Virus record (IMG/VR): IMGVR_UViG_3300017748_000005
Coordinates: 1 to 64,000 of that record
Reading direction: 5' to 3' (one strand)
DNA length: 64,000 bases
From: a virus
The notes under the pieces were generated by a model. The model searched no databases and was not told the origin of the DNA. It saw nothing but the letters and a program-made list of their open reading frames with translations. The position numbers were made by a program, and so were the translations under genes. Below, one piece after another: positions 25,702-34,384 of this stretch; within the stretch, counting starts at the first letter, position 1; each line of letters starts with the position of its first letter.

Positions 25702-26907
25702 TCAAAGTTGTATTCCATTTTCTTCAGCGTTACGCCTGCGACGTTCAGCTTCAAGGAGATTGCCAACTATTGATCCAACACCTGCACCGGTAAGTGAACC
25801 TTTCAATGCATTTCTGTAAGACTTTTGTGTGCCAGCACCAACGGCCATACCTGCAATTGATGTTGCTGCAGGGAAGATTGTCGTAGTGACTGGTAGGCTT
25901 CGACCCATGAATTGAACTTCTGGACCATGGATACCTTCATCTGTAGCTCGAATCAATCCACCGCCGATAGCAATATCTCCATCAAACGGGTTGTAGTCTT
26001 CTCTTCTGTCATTCATATTGATTTTATAGCTCCTATATTCATCCTTCGAAACATCAGGTCTATCCTGTGAGAATTGATCGTATGGCAGCAATCGACCACT
26101 TTGACCTAACAGATATTTCATAGCAACTTCACCCAACATATTGTCTGTCTTCCTAGGATCTGCTTCGCTGGGCATAATGGCTTTATACCCTTCGTTCCCT
26201 CCAAAGGGGTTCATCAAACCAATTCCTGTATTTATCAAAAGGCCGGCAGGGGCAGCAAGAGCAATTCTTTGTGCTGTATTCAGGTTACGTTTAAAGATAT
26301 CCCCTGTTTCTCCTTTCGAATATCCAGGCATCATTCTGATGTTCCCTGAGTTGTCGAGACGAGCCATCTCGTTCTTGATCAAAAAGTCCCTATCTTTAAT
26401 AGTTGCTTTTCTAGGTCCATCTGTTGTTTTTACGCTTACTGGTGATGAGCCGAAAATTTCGAATCCTCTGCCTTTATTTACAGCAGCTTGATTAGACCTA
26501 CGCAGAGCAGCGTCAGCTATTACTTGCCCAGCCGCCTGAGGCGCGTTAAGTAGCCAATAGATTCCACGGGTACCGTCATGAATAATGTCATGTGCAACAG
26601 AGCCAGACATTTGACCGATAGCAGTTGCACGGTCTGTACTTAACCCCATCCCGGCAGCTTCTCTAGCTTGTACAAACTTAGGATCGGCAATGTTTAATAG
26701 CTCGCGAGTTCTATAGCTGACCGGATGATTCATCATCATTGATTCAAACATCGCCTGCTCTCTTGGGCGATTGGAGGCGTCTAATGCGTCATAACTCGCT
26801 TGCTGGATATCCTCTCTACCTACACCGATATCTTTCTTGAATCCACTTACAAAACGATCCAGGAATGATGGAACGTTTCCGCCTGCAACCCTTCCAGCTT
26901 TACGCAT
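25702..26907 (-). CDS. Internal virion protein (hypothetical)
   Basis: 401 residues. A basic helical N-terminus (FLDRFVSGFKKDIGVGREDI) is followed by Ala-rich helices near residues 110-140, hydrophobic Gly-rich stretches (IALAAPAGLLINTGIGLMNP) and a C-terminal zipper-like part (NALKGSLTGAGVGSIVGNLL). No catalytic motif is seen. Overlapping starts and stops link it to both neighbours. Confidence 0.5.
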   Translation of the reverse strand: MRKAGRVAGGNVPSFLDRFVSGFKKDIGVGREDIQQASYDALDASNRPREQAMFESMMMNHPVSYRTRELLNIADPKFVQAREAAGMGLSTDRATAIGQMSGSVAHDIIHDGTRGIYWLLNAPQAAGQVIADAALRRSNQAAVNKGRGFEIFGSSPVSVKTTDGPRKATIKDRDFLIKNEMARLDNSGNIRMMPGYSKGETGDIFKRNLNTAQRIALAAPAGLLINTGIGLMNPFGGNEGYKAIMPSEADPRKTDNMLGEVAMKYLLGQSGRLLPYDQFSQDRPDVSKDEYRSYKINMNDRREDYNPFDGDIAIGGGLIRATDEGIHGPEVQFMGRSLPVTTTIFPAATSIAGMAVGAGTQKSYRNALKGSLTGAGVGSIVGNLLEAERRRRNAEENGIQL

Positions 26908-27434
26908 TACGCCAGCCCCTGAGATCTCATGAAGTCATCGTGCCGAACCCCTGGCAAGTAACCCAGTGCAGCCAGTGTTTCTTGTTGAATCTGTTGGCGG
27001 TATTGCTCTGCCGCTTCGCCTTCCATACGTTCATAGATGTTTTTTCCACCACCAGCTAATGCACTAACACCTAATGCTGCTTGATGCCCCACCAGATCAC
27101 CACCGATAGAGCCCAGCATGTCACCAGTTAAACCAGCTCCGGGAATCTTGCCAATGCCAGGAATCTTCCTGACAAGTGAGCCTGTGGCCAGACCACCAAA
27201 ACCACCGCCAGCTGCGGAACCTAAAAACATAGCCCCACGATCTATAAACGAAGCTTCTTCAGGGAGCATTCCTGCTGCCATTAGGCCAAACGCTGCATCA
27301 GGCAGTAGGGCAAGTGTCAGTTCTCCTGCACCCATGTTTTCAGGCTTTAAGAAACGACCAACGTTGCCAGCAAAGTTACCGAAGTTTTGTCTTGCCTCTT
27401 TGCCTACTAAAGCCTTGATTAATGCGCTTCTCAT
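26907..27434 (-). CDS. Glycine-zipper virion protein (hypothetical)
   Basis: 175 residues. It has repeated Gly/Ala/Leu stretches (LTLALLPDAAFGLMAAGMLP; GAMFLGSAAGGGFGGLATGS; GDMLGSIGGDLVG) and a charged C-terminal helix. It is the third glycine-zipper protein of the cluster and probably membrane-active during infection. Coupled to both neighbours by one-base overlaps. Confidence 0.5.
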   Translation of the reverse strand: MRSALIKALVGKEARQNFGNFAGNVGRFLKPENMGAGELTLALLPDAAFGLMAAGMLPEEASFIDRGAMFLGSAAGGGFGGLATGSLVRKIPGIGKIPGAGLTGDMLGSIGGDLVGHQAALGVSALAGGGKNIYERMEGEAAEQYRQQIQQETLAALGYLPGVRHDDFMRSQGLA

Positions 27435-27718
27435 TAGATCATGCCCATCTGTGCTTTTTGTATTTTAGCTTGTTCAAACTGTGAACCTTCGTTCGACATA
27501 CCAAAGAGTCCCATCCAGTTATCTGTTCTTTGTTTCTCCAGAGGATTCGTCATAAGTTCTTGTGCACGTTCACCTGCTTGCCCAGCCATACGACGGGTAC
27601 TATTACGCTGTAAACCTTCAGGGTTGCGGAACTCGGTAGGTGTTTCCTTTAGTTCCGATTGACGTTGGTTGCCAGCTTGGATCTCGCCTCGTGTAATATC
27701 TATTCCTGAAGCTGACAT
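27434..27718 (-). CDS. Small virion protein (hypothetical)
   Basis: 94 residues from the ATG at 27716-27718, overlapping the stop of the 692-residue gene (ATGA). It is polar and charged, rich in Gln, Glu and Arg, with no membrane segment. Possibly a linker between ejection proteins. Function unknown. Confidence 0.45.
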   Translation of the reverse strand: MSASGIDITRGEIQAGNQRQSELKETPTEFRNPEGLQRNSTRRMAGQAGERAQELMTNPLEKQRTDNWMGLFGMSNEGSQFEQAKIQKAQMGMI

Positions 27719-29796
27719 CACATACCTCTCAAACGACGAATTTTTGAAGTGAAGCTGTTAATTTCTTCTTCTTCTTTAGCAATGTTGCGGTTATACCGCT
27801 CTCTAGCTATTTTACTCTGGTAAGCGTCACCACTTTGAGTAGGACCAGTGGGCGCAGCTTGGGGTTGAATTGCCCCTCCCATACGACCGGGTTCAGCAGG
27901 CGGCTGGCCTTGACGAGTACGGATGTTTAGTGCTTTCTCGTTACGAGCTTTGTTGTCACGAGTTGCACGCTCATTTACTAACTGGGCCTTTATGGTCTTT
28001 CCCTTCAACCCAGCTTCATCAATCAATCCTTCTGCACGACGATCAACCCGCATTGGGCTAATCAGTGCACCTTCCTTGCGCATTGCTCGCTGAGCCTTGT
28101 TCCTTGCAAAACCCATCTCCTTCTCACGAAGTGCTGCAGGTATCTCCTCTGTTGATAGGCCACCGGCACTCTTAGGCACATAGCGGTTGATACGGGGTGG
28201 CTGCCCTTCGACCTGACCGATGAATGGCTGTCGAGCACCGGGCTCACTCAGTTGACGGAAGGCTGCTTTGATATCAGTCTTTTCTTTGCCCTCACCAACG
28301 GTCTGACCACCACGGATACGAGCAACTTGTGCTTCTCCGTCACGGGGGTTGATCGCTTCAGCTGCACTAAAGATGATGTTGTCTTTAGGTCCGGGTGCAA
28401 CAGCTCCACGTCCGAAGTATGTGTTCTTAGAGTTCTGGTTGATCTGTGTCGCTTTAGCAACCTCAGCTTGATACAGCATGTTGGCAAATTGACCAGCTTC
28501 AGCCGGTGTATAGCGGAGGTAGTTCATGACCTCGCCTGCACCAACTTGTGCTGCCGGTACTGCGCTCTTTTTCATCAAAATGCGACCGTCAGGCTGTTGT
28601 TGCTGCTCCATCCGGTACATCTGCGTGCCTTGCTGGGCGGCGGCTCCAGACAACATATTGATTGCACCTTGGAACTCTTCAACAGTCCGTAGATTTCCAG
28701 GAACCCTCGAAGGATCGATCAGTCCACTTTGTGCAACACGCTGGGCGAAGAGTGTGGATGCTCCAGTCATGTCTGTCTGATTGAAGTCTCCAAATACTCG
28801 ACCACCTTCTTTGAAGTCTGGGAGTTGTTTTACAACGTAGTTAATTGCACTCTCTTTCTGCGGTGCGTTCAGCATGTTTGCGGTATCAGAGGCGTTAACG
28901 CCAGCCATGGCTCTTTCGGGGCCTTGGATTGCCAATGGATTACCATCTGCACCCATATAAGTACCAGTCCGAGGATCAAGCATCGCTGTCTGCCTGACTT
29001 CTTGATTTGCAGCACCAATACGACGCATTACCTCGTCTGCAATGGCACCTTTGCCACCAACTGTGAAATCACGACGTGCAATCTCCTCAGCTTCAATAGC
29101 TCCTTTTACATCGTTGTATCCAACACGTAGTGGATTGCGATTTGCGGCTTCGCGCATGACAATATCGCGTGCCATTGATGCATCAGCATCTCTTTGAATT
29201 CTTCCACCTAAACTTTGCTCTAATGCACCAGCTACAGCGGCTGCGCCGGGCGCGGTGTTTTTAGATGCTTCCAATCTTGCTAGGGCATCGGCCACACCAG
29301 CGGTTCCTAGGGATGGACGATTCCTCGCATCGCCACGTCTGATCAGTTCTTCGTTGAACATCTGACTTTCGGGGATCAGACCGTACATCACCGCTTCATC
29401 GCGGCTATAAGTTTGAATATCATCTTGCATCGAGCCGAAGGGGTCAACTTCGGGCTGTTCACGTAAGGCAATTCCAGCAAGTTCAGCAGATCCAACTTCA
29501 GCAAGAGACTTCTGTGTTTGCGCCATCTGACGCATCACATCTTCTTCGGTAATAGTGGAATCAGTCCGCTTTTGACGACGTGTTTCCTGAGAAATTAGCT
29601 TGAGAGTTTTTTCATGGTCTAATCCAAGCGTTTCAAAAGCAGCCAGAGCCATTGCTCCATCAAGTAATTCCTTATTCCGCTGTCTTTTAATGTCTGCGGC
29701 GATTTGACTAGGATTATTACTCGGTGAAACACTGGCTGAATCACTTATGATGCGATTATGCAGCAGTTGCTTACTTTCAAGTGGATTGTTAAACAC
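27718..29796 (-). CDS. Large internal virion / ejection protein (hypothetical)
   Basis: 692 residues, predominantly helical, Ala/Gln/Arg-rich, without aromatic clusters. It includes DGAMALAAFETLGLDHEKTL, long amphipathic helices between residues 150 and 330, and a disordered C-terminus (GRMGGAIQPQAAPTGPTQSG) ending in a charged helix. Size and composition fit inner-core proteins ejected with the genome. A TACAAT box lies 27 nt upstream. Confidence 0.55.
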   Translation of the reverse strand: MFNNPLESKQLLHNRIISDSASVSPSNNPSQIAADIKRQRNKELLDGAMALAAFETLGLDHEKTLKLISQETRRQKRTDSTITEEDVMRQMAQTQKSLAEVGSAELAGIALREQPEVDPFGSMQDDIQTYSRDEAVMYGLIPESQMFNEELIRRGDARNRPSLGTAGVADALARLEASKNTAPGAAAVAGALEQSLGGRIQRDADASMARDIVMREAANRNPLRVGYNDVKGAIEAEEIARRDFTVGGKGAIADEVMRRIGAANQEVRQTAMLDPRTGTYMGADGNPLAIQGPERAMAGVNASDTANMLNAPQKESAINYVVKQLPDFKEGGRVFGDFNQTDMTGASTLFAQRVAQSGLIDPSRVPGNLRTVEEFQGAINMLSGAAAQQGTQMYRMEQQQQPDGRILMKKSAVPAAQVGAGEVMNYLRYTPAEAGQFANMLYQAEVAKATQINQNSKNTYFGRGAVAPGPKDNIIFSAAEAINPRDGEAQVARIRGGQTVGEGKEKTDIKAAFRQLSEPGARQPFIGQVEGQPPRINRYVPKSAGGLSTEEIPAALREKEMGFARNKAQRAMRKEGALISPMRVDRRAEGLIDEAGLKGKTIKAQLVNERATRDNKARNEKALNIRTRQGQPPAEPGRMGGAIQPQAAPTGPTQSGDAYQSKIARERYNRNIAKEEEEINSFTSKIRRLRGM

Positions 29797-29822
29797 TATC
29801 TTGCCTTATAAACCTACTATTT

Positions 29823-29828
29823 ATTGTA
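29823..29828 (-). promoter_or_regulatory. TACAAT late-type -10 box
   Basis: TACAAT on the minus strand, 27 nt before the 692-residue gene; flanks read CTACAATAAATAGTAGG. Confidence 0.5.
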
Positions 29829-29840
29829 GTAAGTTCTAGA

Positions 29841-31175
29841 TCACCTATTTCTAAAGTAAGGTGTCAGATTCCTGTTTTTCTCATCCATAATATCGTAATT
29901 AGGTCCACCACCTTCAGGGGCAGTAGTGTTATACAGCTTCTCAGGATTGAGTTCATTGCCAGCAATGATTGATTCGCCCAGTTGTTGATATTGCTCAAAC
30001 TGAGACAACTCACTCTTTGTAGGATCGATGGATTCAGGGTCACCAGTTTCAATCACCTTCTCAATTGCTTTTTCTGGTACTCCAACTAAGTGGTTATCCA
30101 GCAGTGTTTGAGCATCGATTGCGCCAGAGGCACGCATACGCGCACCTTCCTTGGTGACTTCTTGATATTTATCGTCTTGATCCATTGCATACATCTTGCC
30201 TTCAGCTCTCATTAAGCCTTGGGTAGCTTCAGCTGCACGAAGAGCGCCCATTGCTCCACCAGGACCGTCATAATCTAGGAATGCACGGGATCTTGCAGAC
30301 AATCCGCTCAACTTGTTCTCACCTAACTCAGCACCACTGCCAATCGGGGCTTGAGATGCTTCCATTGCACTAACCATCTCTTGATTAACAAAAGATTCCA
30401 TGTCAACGGGCATCGTGAAGGAGCTACCTTCCTTAGAAAATTCTGTTTTCAGCTTTGATTGCACATCTTTATCGTAGATTTTTGGAAATCCACCTGTCAT
30501 ATCAATATCATCTGCTGTAATTGCGCCAGGATTTAGTGCAATCTGCCCATAATGCGCATATGAGCCGGGAAGTGGCGCAGTATTGAAAGGATTTTGCACT
30601 TGAATCCCAGCATCTTGCATGAATTTGCTTAGATATTTGTCTGAGTCGTAAGCACCAGACAATGATCCTCCGGCAAGTCCAGTAATTGTTCCCTTTGCCT
30701 TCAATTTATTTGGATCATTGGGGGCAGGTGCTTCCCTCATCAGTGATGATAGGTCTGCGTCTCCCCAACCTTTATTTTCAGTTAAATTTTGCCTTACATC
30801 CTTATAACCATTGTTGTCAGTCGTACGTTGAGACCCAGCTTTTCTTTGGTAAATAACGTCATCACCAGACTGCATCGGATAGTACTTCTGTGATCCAACT
30901 GTTATCGCAGCAGGTGAAAAATTGGTTTCATCTTCAAACCCATCAATATTTGCTCTTGCTACGCCACCTGGATTCTTGAACTCAACTTGGCCACCTCTTT
31001 TCTGCATATAGAGGTCTCCAACCCTGACACCTCTGTCATTAATTGCATTTCTATGAACAGATTTACTCGCTACATCACTAGGAGAACCATACCTCTGATA
31101 TTCACGAACTGCCCTGCGATATGCCTCAACTCCTCCACGCCCTTTTCCGTAATCCTCTCTCTTAGGTGCTGACAT
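29841..31175 (-). CDS. Internal virion protein (hypothetical)
   Basis: 444 residues. A charged N-terminus (REDYGKGRGGVEAYRRAVRE) is followed by a beta-rich first half with aromatic residues and a helical second half (GAMGALRAAEATQGLMRAEG). The C-terminus is acidic and disordered. No family recognised. A TAGAAT box lies 25 nt upstream. Confidence 0.5.
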   Translation of the reverse strand: MSAPKREDYGKGRGGVEAYRRAVREYQRYGSPSDVASKSVHRNAINDRGVRVGDLYMQKRGGQVEFKNPGGVARANIDGFEDETNFSPAAITVGSQKYYPMQSGDDVIYQRKAGSQRTTDNNGYKDVRQNLTENKGWGDADLSSLMREAPAPNDPNKLKAKGTITGLAGGSLSGAYDSDKYLSKFMQDAGIQVQNPFNTAPLPGSYAHYGQIALNPGAITADDIDMTGGFPKIYDKDVQSKLKTEFSKEGSSFTMPVDMESFVNQEMVSAMEASQAPIGSGAELGENKLSGLSARSRAFLDYDGPGGAMGALRAAEATQGLMRAEGKMYAMDQDDKYQEVTKEGARMRASGAIDAQTLLDNHLVGVPEKAIEKVIETGDPESIDPTKSELSQFEQYQQLGESIIAGNELNPEKLYNTTAPEGGGPNYDIMDEKNRNLTPYFRNR

Positions 31176-31199
31176 TGTATTTACACAGTTGATATTAAT

Positions 31200-31205
31200 A
31201 TTCTA
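31200..31205 (-). promoter_or_regulatory. TAGAAT late-type -10 box
   Basis: TAGAAT on the minus strand, 25 nt before the 444-residue gene. Confidence 0.5.
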
Positions 31206-31226
31206 CAAATCTCAAACAGCTTATTT

Positions 31227-31685
31227 TTACAAGGTGGTTAATGGTCTAGTCATCTTTGTCTGCTGTTGTTTGAGTTGATTAACTTGTTCTTGTGCAACGG
31301 CTGCTTGCATAGAGTTACGCTTACGCATAACAGCTGCCTTGGCTTGAGATTGACCAAGCACGGCTTCATCCTTACGGTTATTGACCTCTGCTGTAATTGC
31401 GGCATTACCTCCACCTTCTGGCGGGGATGTAGGGAGGTTTTCTGGCTCAGGCACGGCGTTCGGTGGCATACCATCGTTCACTAAGTCAGGAATATTGGTT
31501 CCGTCCTGTATAAAGCCCGCTGGCATCAGGCATTTACCGATAGTTTCGTTGTATGTCCAACCTGGGCCGTGACTTTCGTAGCACATCATCTTATCGATAC
31601 GCTTTTTACGCTCTCTTTTAATATCCTGCTTTAGAGCAAACTCTCCGGCCATTCCTTGGGGATAATATGTCCTTCCTGTGTCCAT
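31227..31685 (-). CDS. First gene of the leftward module, helical protein (hypothetical)
   Basis: 152 residues. A basic helix (LKQDIKRERKKRIDKMMCYE) and two cysteines around GWTYNETIGKCLMP are followed by a Pro-rich linker and a C-terminal coiled-coil-like Gln/Ala helix (NSMQAAVAQEQVNQLKQQQT). It is the most upstream leftward gene, right next to repeat copy 2. Role unknown. Confidence 0.5.
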   Translation of the reverse strand: MDTGRTYYPQGMAGEFALKQDIKRERKKRIDKMMCYESHGPGWTYNETIGKCLMPAGFIQDGTNIPDLVNDGMPPNAVPEPENLPTSPPEGGGNAAITAEVNNRKDEAVLGQSQAKAAVMRKRNSMQAAVAQEQVNQLKQQQTKMTRPLTTL

Positions 31686-31718
31686 TTCTATGAATGCAGT
31701 TGCTCTTACTATCTTACA

Positions 31719-31839
31719 AACTACAAAACTACGCTAACTACGCTGTACAGTATATACCCAATTCAAAAAATACTACTAGAGAGTGAATTACGAAATAGGT
31801 ATATAGAAAACGCTGTAGTTTGTGTAGCAACGTAGTTTT
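31719..31839. repeat. Dispersed inverted-repeat element, copy 2
   Basis: Left arm AACTACAAAACTACGCTAAC, then TATATACCC (31751-31759); right arm GGTATATAG ... GTAGTTTGTGTAG. It separates the leftward virion module from the switch region. Homologous to 5832-5961 and 41191-41314. Confidence 0.75.
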
Positions 31840-32629
31840 AGTTCATAAGCACGGTTGATTCCGTGTTTGACTCCAAATTCTTATGTCTAACTTTAGAAAC
31901 CTCCCGTGTTTCGGACTTTCAGTGGCAGCCTAAGTATGTATTGTTACTTAATAAGTAAACAAATAATATGAAAGGCCCTATAGGAGGTCAAAAGTTTGAA
32001 ATAATATTTTTTACCACATACGTTTATTTTTATGTTCAACTTTTCTGTGTGGGAAACCGTTTAGGGTACTTAAAACGCTATAGAACCTGGAAAATGGTAC
32101 GCCGCGCTGAGTACGTCTAATACCCTTAGTTCCCCGACTGCCGGTGGAACAAAAAAAATAAACTAGCCTGTCGTTGGCCATAACTATTGGTGTTACCTGA
32201 AGTGATAACCTAAGTGATCGCTGTAGTTAACCCAAGCTTGTTATCCAACGACCACCCGACGTTACACAAGTTACTTCTTCTGTTAATCCTTAAGGTTTAA
32301 CCTTCGTTGTTAACAGATGTTAATGATACTTGTGTTCGTACGTCGGGCTCACATCTGTCACAACATAAGAGTTACTTAAGCTCCTCTGCCTTTAGGTTAC
32401 TCGTGTTAACTGTTGTGCAATGTCTTTTATATACCGTGACTGACAGTCACCACAGTGTCCGCGCCAAGGTACTTAGCTCGGTACCCCTGTCGGTATATGT
32501 TTTGTCCACCCCCCTGGTTGCAGTTGCGGGTACTTGTATTGCTCACCCTATCCTTACATTGTTTTAACCTTTCACCCCCAATCAGTCTGCGTATCTATCC
32601 TCCGTCAATCTACTGCGTTCTGTTGTTAC

Positions 32630-32678
32630 TGCGGTAGATGTGCGGTAGGTCTGCGGTAATACTGCGGGTATACGGTAG
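32630..32678 (+). repeat. Five phased GCGGTA repeats (iteron-like)
   Basis: GCGGTAG at 32631 and 32642, GCGGTAA at 32653, GCGGGTA at 32664 and ACGGTAG at 32672. The first four are spaced exactly 11 bp apart, one helical turn, and an AT-rich TATATATAAATA follows about 20 bp later. This looks like a protein-binding array: replication initiator or activator sites. Confidence 0.6.
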
Positions 32679-32774
32679 TGATAAAGGAGGGGGGTAGGTA
32701 TATATAAATAAGCAGGAGGCTTAAATACCTATACAGGCTACGCCTGGCCCCCCGGTTTTCACGTATAACCACTC

Positions 32775-32790
32775 GCAGGCTAACGCCTGC
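32775..32790 (+). terminator. UAAC-tetraloop hairpin
   Basis: GCAGGC, TAAC loop, GCCTGC. It stands before the first small rightward gene. Confidence 0.7.
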
Positions 32791-32821
32791 TCTTCAATGA
32801 GTAAATCTATTTACTCTAAAC

Positions 32822-32980
32822 ATGCTTTCATTAGTAATGGCTACTGCCTTCGGCGTCTGTGCTGGCCGCTTTGTTCGTGAGTATCAAGAACTCAAGCACG
32901 CACAAGCACGCCTTGCCGAAGTCAAAGCACAGATGGATATGACCAAACCTGGATCATACCTTGAGTGGATCTCTAAATAA
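32822..32980 (+). CDS. Small membrane-anchored protein (hypothetical)
   Basis: 52 residues. A short hydrophobic N-terminus (MLSLVMATAFGVCAG) is followed by a charged helix (FVREYQELKHAQARLAEVKA). It could be anchored in the membrane by its N-terminus. First gene of the rightward cassette array; a hairpin with a GAAC loop follows. Confidence 0.55.
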   Translation: MLSLVMATAFGVCAGRFVREYQELKHAQARLAEVKAQMDMTKPGSYLEWISK

Positions 32981-32987
32981 CAGCCAT

Positions 32988-33007
32988 GGTCCGGTGAACA
33001 CCGGATC
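32988..33007 (+). terminator. Hairpin terminator (GAAC loop)
   Basis: GGTCCGGT, GAAC loop, ACCGGATC, then TTCTTTT. It follows the 52-residue gene. Confidence 0.6.
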
Positions 33008-33036
33008 TTCTTTTAGTGTTCTTTGAATTAACAGCC

Positions 33037-33186
33037 ATGAAAATTCTTGCTGTAAACGATAACGTCACCTACTTCTTAAACGATGATGGTGACTATCGTG
33101 CCTACATCGAATGTACTCAGGAAATCTTTCCTATCGTGCTTGGTCCAATCACTAACGAACTCATTGAGTTTGATTGTCCTTTCTGA
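33037..33186 (+). CDS. Cassette gene, 49-residue protein (hypothetical)
   Basis: Starts MKILAVNDNVTYFLNDDG. Short acidic alpha/beta protein with no motif. ATG 30 nt after the previous hairpin, in the typical cassette layout (hairpin, T-run, AGTGTTC, ATG). Confidence 0.55.
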   Translation: MKILAVNDNVTYFLNDDGDYRAYIECTQEIFPIVLGPITNELIEFDCPF

Positions 33187-33194
33187 ACACACTT

Positions 33195-33216
33195 AAGGCC
33201 GTCTATCGACGGCTTT
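33195..33216 (+). terminator. Hairpin terminator (TATC loop)
   Basis: GGCCGTC, TATC loop, GACGGCT followed by TTCTTCTTT. Confidence 0.65.
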
Positions 33217-33245
33217 CTTCTTTAGTGTTCTTTATATCTTTGACT

Positions 33246-33419
33246 ATGTTTACTTGTCAGTACTGGAATGAGCGTGATGCTCAGTGGAAACCCTGTGGTG
33301 TTTCCTCACCAGACCTCAACGTTGTACGTCAACGTCAGTTTCAAATGATCAAGCAAACGAGAGCCAGTGGTGCTGGCATTCGTTTCAGAGTGATTCACTC
33401 AACTTCAACAGCTGGCTAA
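33246..33419 (+). CDS. Cassette gene, 57-residue basic protein (hypothetical)
   Basis: I chose ATG 33246, in cassette position; a longer frame from 33174 would run back through the terminator and the previous gene. The protein starts MFTCQYWNERDAQWK and is basic (VRQRQFQMIKQTRASGAGIR). Its TAA stop lies in the loop of the following hairpin. Confidence 0.55.
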   Translation: MFTCQYWNERDAQWKPCGVSSPDLNVVRQRQFQMIKQTRASGAGIRFRVIHSTSTAG

Positions 33420-33426
33420 CGCCAGC
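33411..33426 (+). terminator. UAAC hairpin containing a stop codon
   Basis: GCTGGC, TAAC, GCCAGC. The loop TAA (33417-33419) is the stop of the 57-residue gene. Confidence 0.75.
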
Positions 33427-33456
33427 TTTGTAATTAGTAAATTTAATCTAATTACC

Positions 33457-33606
33457 TTGGTAGTTACCTATCACGTCTTCCACGAAGACAAGCAGCAAGC
33501 CACTGAAATGTTCTTCTCAGAACAAGCAGCTATGGCTTACATCAAAACCTTTGAAGACGCACACAAGTACGACTTCTTTGAGGTTGAAGAAGAGCTGCCT
33601 TTTTAA
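33457..33606 (+). CDS. Cassette gene, 49-residue protein with TTG start (hypothetical)
   Basis: No ATG fits; TTG 33457 gives a VVTYHVFHEDKQQATEMFFS beginning and lies in the usual position after the hairpin. An alternative ATG would leave only 32 residues. Acidic, aromatic-rich C-terminus (YDFFEVEEELPF). Confidence 0.45.
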   Translation: MVVTYHVFHEDKQQATEMFFSEQAAMAYIKTFEDAHKYDFFEVEEELPF

Positions 33607-33615
33607 CAGCCATAC

Positions 33616-33637
33616 CCCCGGCTAACGCCGGGGTTTT
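33616..33637 (+). terminator. UAAC-tetraloop terminator
   Basis: CCCCGGC, TAAC, GCCGGGG, TTTT. Confidence 0.85.
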
Positions 33638-33660
33638 CTTTAGTACACTTAAATACAATC

Positions 33661-33789
33661 ATGTTCACTATTACTTACTCTGCTCCTTACTCCGGAGCAG
33701 TACGTACACAATCATTCGCTACTCGTGCAGAAGCACAGCGGATGATTGACTTCTACGCATCATGTGGCACTAAAGCCACATTTGCATGA
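33661..33789 (+). CDS. Cassette gene, 42-residue protein (hypothetical)
   Basis: MFTITYSAPYSGAVRTQSFA, then a short helix (TRAEAQRMIDFYASCGTK). The strand-helix form resembles the 51-residue protein at 42497 (short strands, then TRTEALANLM). Function unknown. Confidence 0.55.
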   Translation: MFTITYSAPYSGAVRTQSFATRAEAQRMIDFYASCGTKATFA

Positions 33790-33792
33790 TCC

Positions 33793-33816
33793 AAGATCTG
33801 GCTAACGCCAGGTCTT
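33793..33816 (+). terminator. UAAC-tetraloop hairpin
   Basis: A 10-bp stem AAGATCTGGC / GCCAGGTCTT with a TAAC loop, then TTCA. Confidence 0.75.
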
Positions 33817-33839
33817 TTCATAGTAACTTTATTAATACT

Positions 33840-34028
33840 ATGACTTATTCAAATCCTTACGTTCAACAAATCTGCGACCAAGAAGGTTGCACTCGTTGGG
33901 ACGTTAGCGCAAACATGCGCAACTCAACACCTAAGAAACGTGAGTTTCCACTTACGATTCACGGTGTGACTTTCCATACGAAGAAAGAGTATGAGAATGC
34001 TCTCCATGAATTCTTAAATGGTAATTAA
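33840..34028 (+). CDS. Cassette gene, 62-residue protein (hypothetical)
   Basis: I chose ATG 33840; the frame upstream runs through the terminator. MTYSNPYVQQICDQEGCTRW with a CxxxxC pair, then a basic stretch (NSTPKKREFPLTIHGVTFHT). Possibly a small zinc or nucleic-acid-binding protein, unproven. It is followed within two bases by a 21-residue membrane peptide gene. Confidence 0.55.
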   Translation: MTYSNPYVQQICDQEGCTRWDVSANMRNSTPKKREFPLTIHGVTFHTKKEYENALHEFLNGN

Positions 34029-34029
34029 G

Positions 34030-34095
34030 ATGCCTGGATTCTTCGTCTCACTAATCCTTTTTAGTTTAGTTCTCGTTATTATCTTATTGAAATAA
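34030..34095 (+). CDS. 21-residue hydrophobic micropeptide
   Basis: Sequence MPGFFVSLILFSLVLVIILLK: one transmembrane helix filling the whole peptide. It starts one base after the stop of the upstream gene, which suggests coupled translation. Could be a membrane stress or lysis peptide, or a chance ORF. Confidence 0.4.
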   Translation: MPGFFVSLILFSLVLVIILLK

Positions 34096-34101
34096 CAACA
34101 T

Positions 34102-34119
34102 AACAGGCTAACGCCTGTT
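34102..34119 (+). terminator. UAAC-tetraloop hairpin
   Basis: AACAGGC, TAAC, GCCTGTT; weak T-run. Confidence 0.7.
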
Positions 34120-34150
34120 GTGTATTTCATTGCTTATATAAATATTATCA

Positions 34151-34384
34151 ATGACTACTCTTGAACGCGAAGAACTCCGCGAACTTTATCCATTCATCCC
34201 AGGTCAATGTCGAATCTGGTGTCGCTCCCGTCAGGGTGACGATCGCTACTGGTTCCACATGACCTATCCCGCTAGTGGTCACCACGATTGTCTCAAGCGT
34301 GTGGCTCACTATCAAGAAGAATGGGCAAACTTCTACGAGTACCGGATTACAGCGGACTTTGACCTCTGTAATCCACTGGTCTGA
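34151..34384 (+). CDS. Cassette gene, 77-residue protein (hypothetical)
   Basis: Charged, aromatic-rich. TTLEREELRELYPFIPGQCR is followed by a WFHMTYPASGHHDCLKRVAH segment with His and Cys residues. No family known. Its stop overlaps the next start (TGATG), so the pair is coupled. Confidence 0.6.
   Translation: MTTLEREELRELYPFIPGQCRIWCRSRQGDDRYWFHMTYPASGHHDCLKRVAHYQEEWANFYEYRITADFDLCNPLV

Larger units (their letters stand above)
31840..32821. other. Non-coding switch region between the two divergent modules
   Basis: Nearly 1 kb without a convincing gene. It contains a perfect palindrome AAGGTTTAACCTT (32292-32304), a perfect palindrome GTGACTGACAGTCAC (32436-32450), several GTTAAC sites, five phased GCGGTA repeats (32630-32678), AT-rich TATATATAAATA just after them, and a first UAAC hairpin. 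An ORF of 50 codons (31968-32120) exists but lacks support. Possible replication origin and early control region. Confidence 0.55.

Noticed and set aside
31968-32120. 50-codon ORF in the switch region
   Set aside because: Tyr/Phe-rich sequence without motif, no cassette layout and no clear coding signal; noted only inside the non-coding entry.
32307-32567. 86-codon ORF in the switch region
   Set aside because: Crosses the perfect palindrome at 32436 and shows Ser/Leu/Val-rich low-quality sequence; likely chance.
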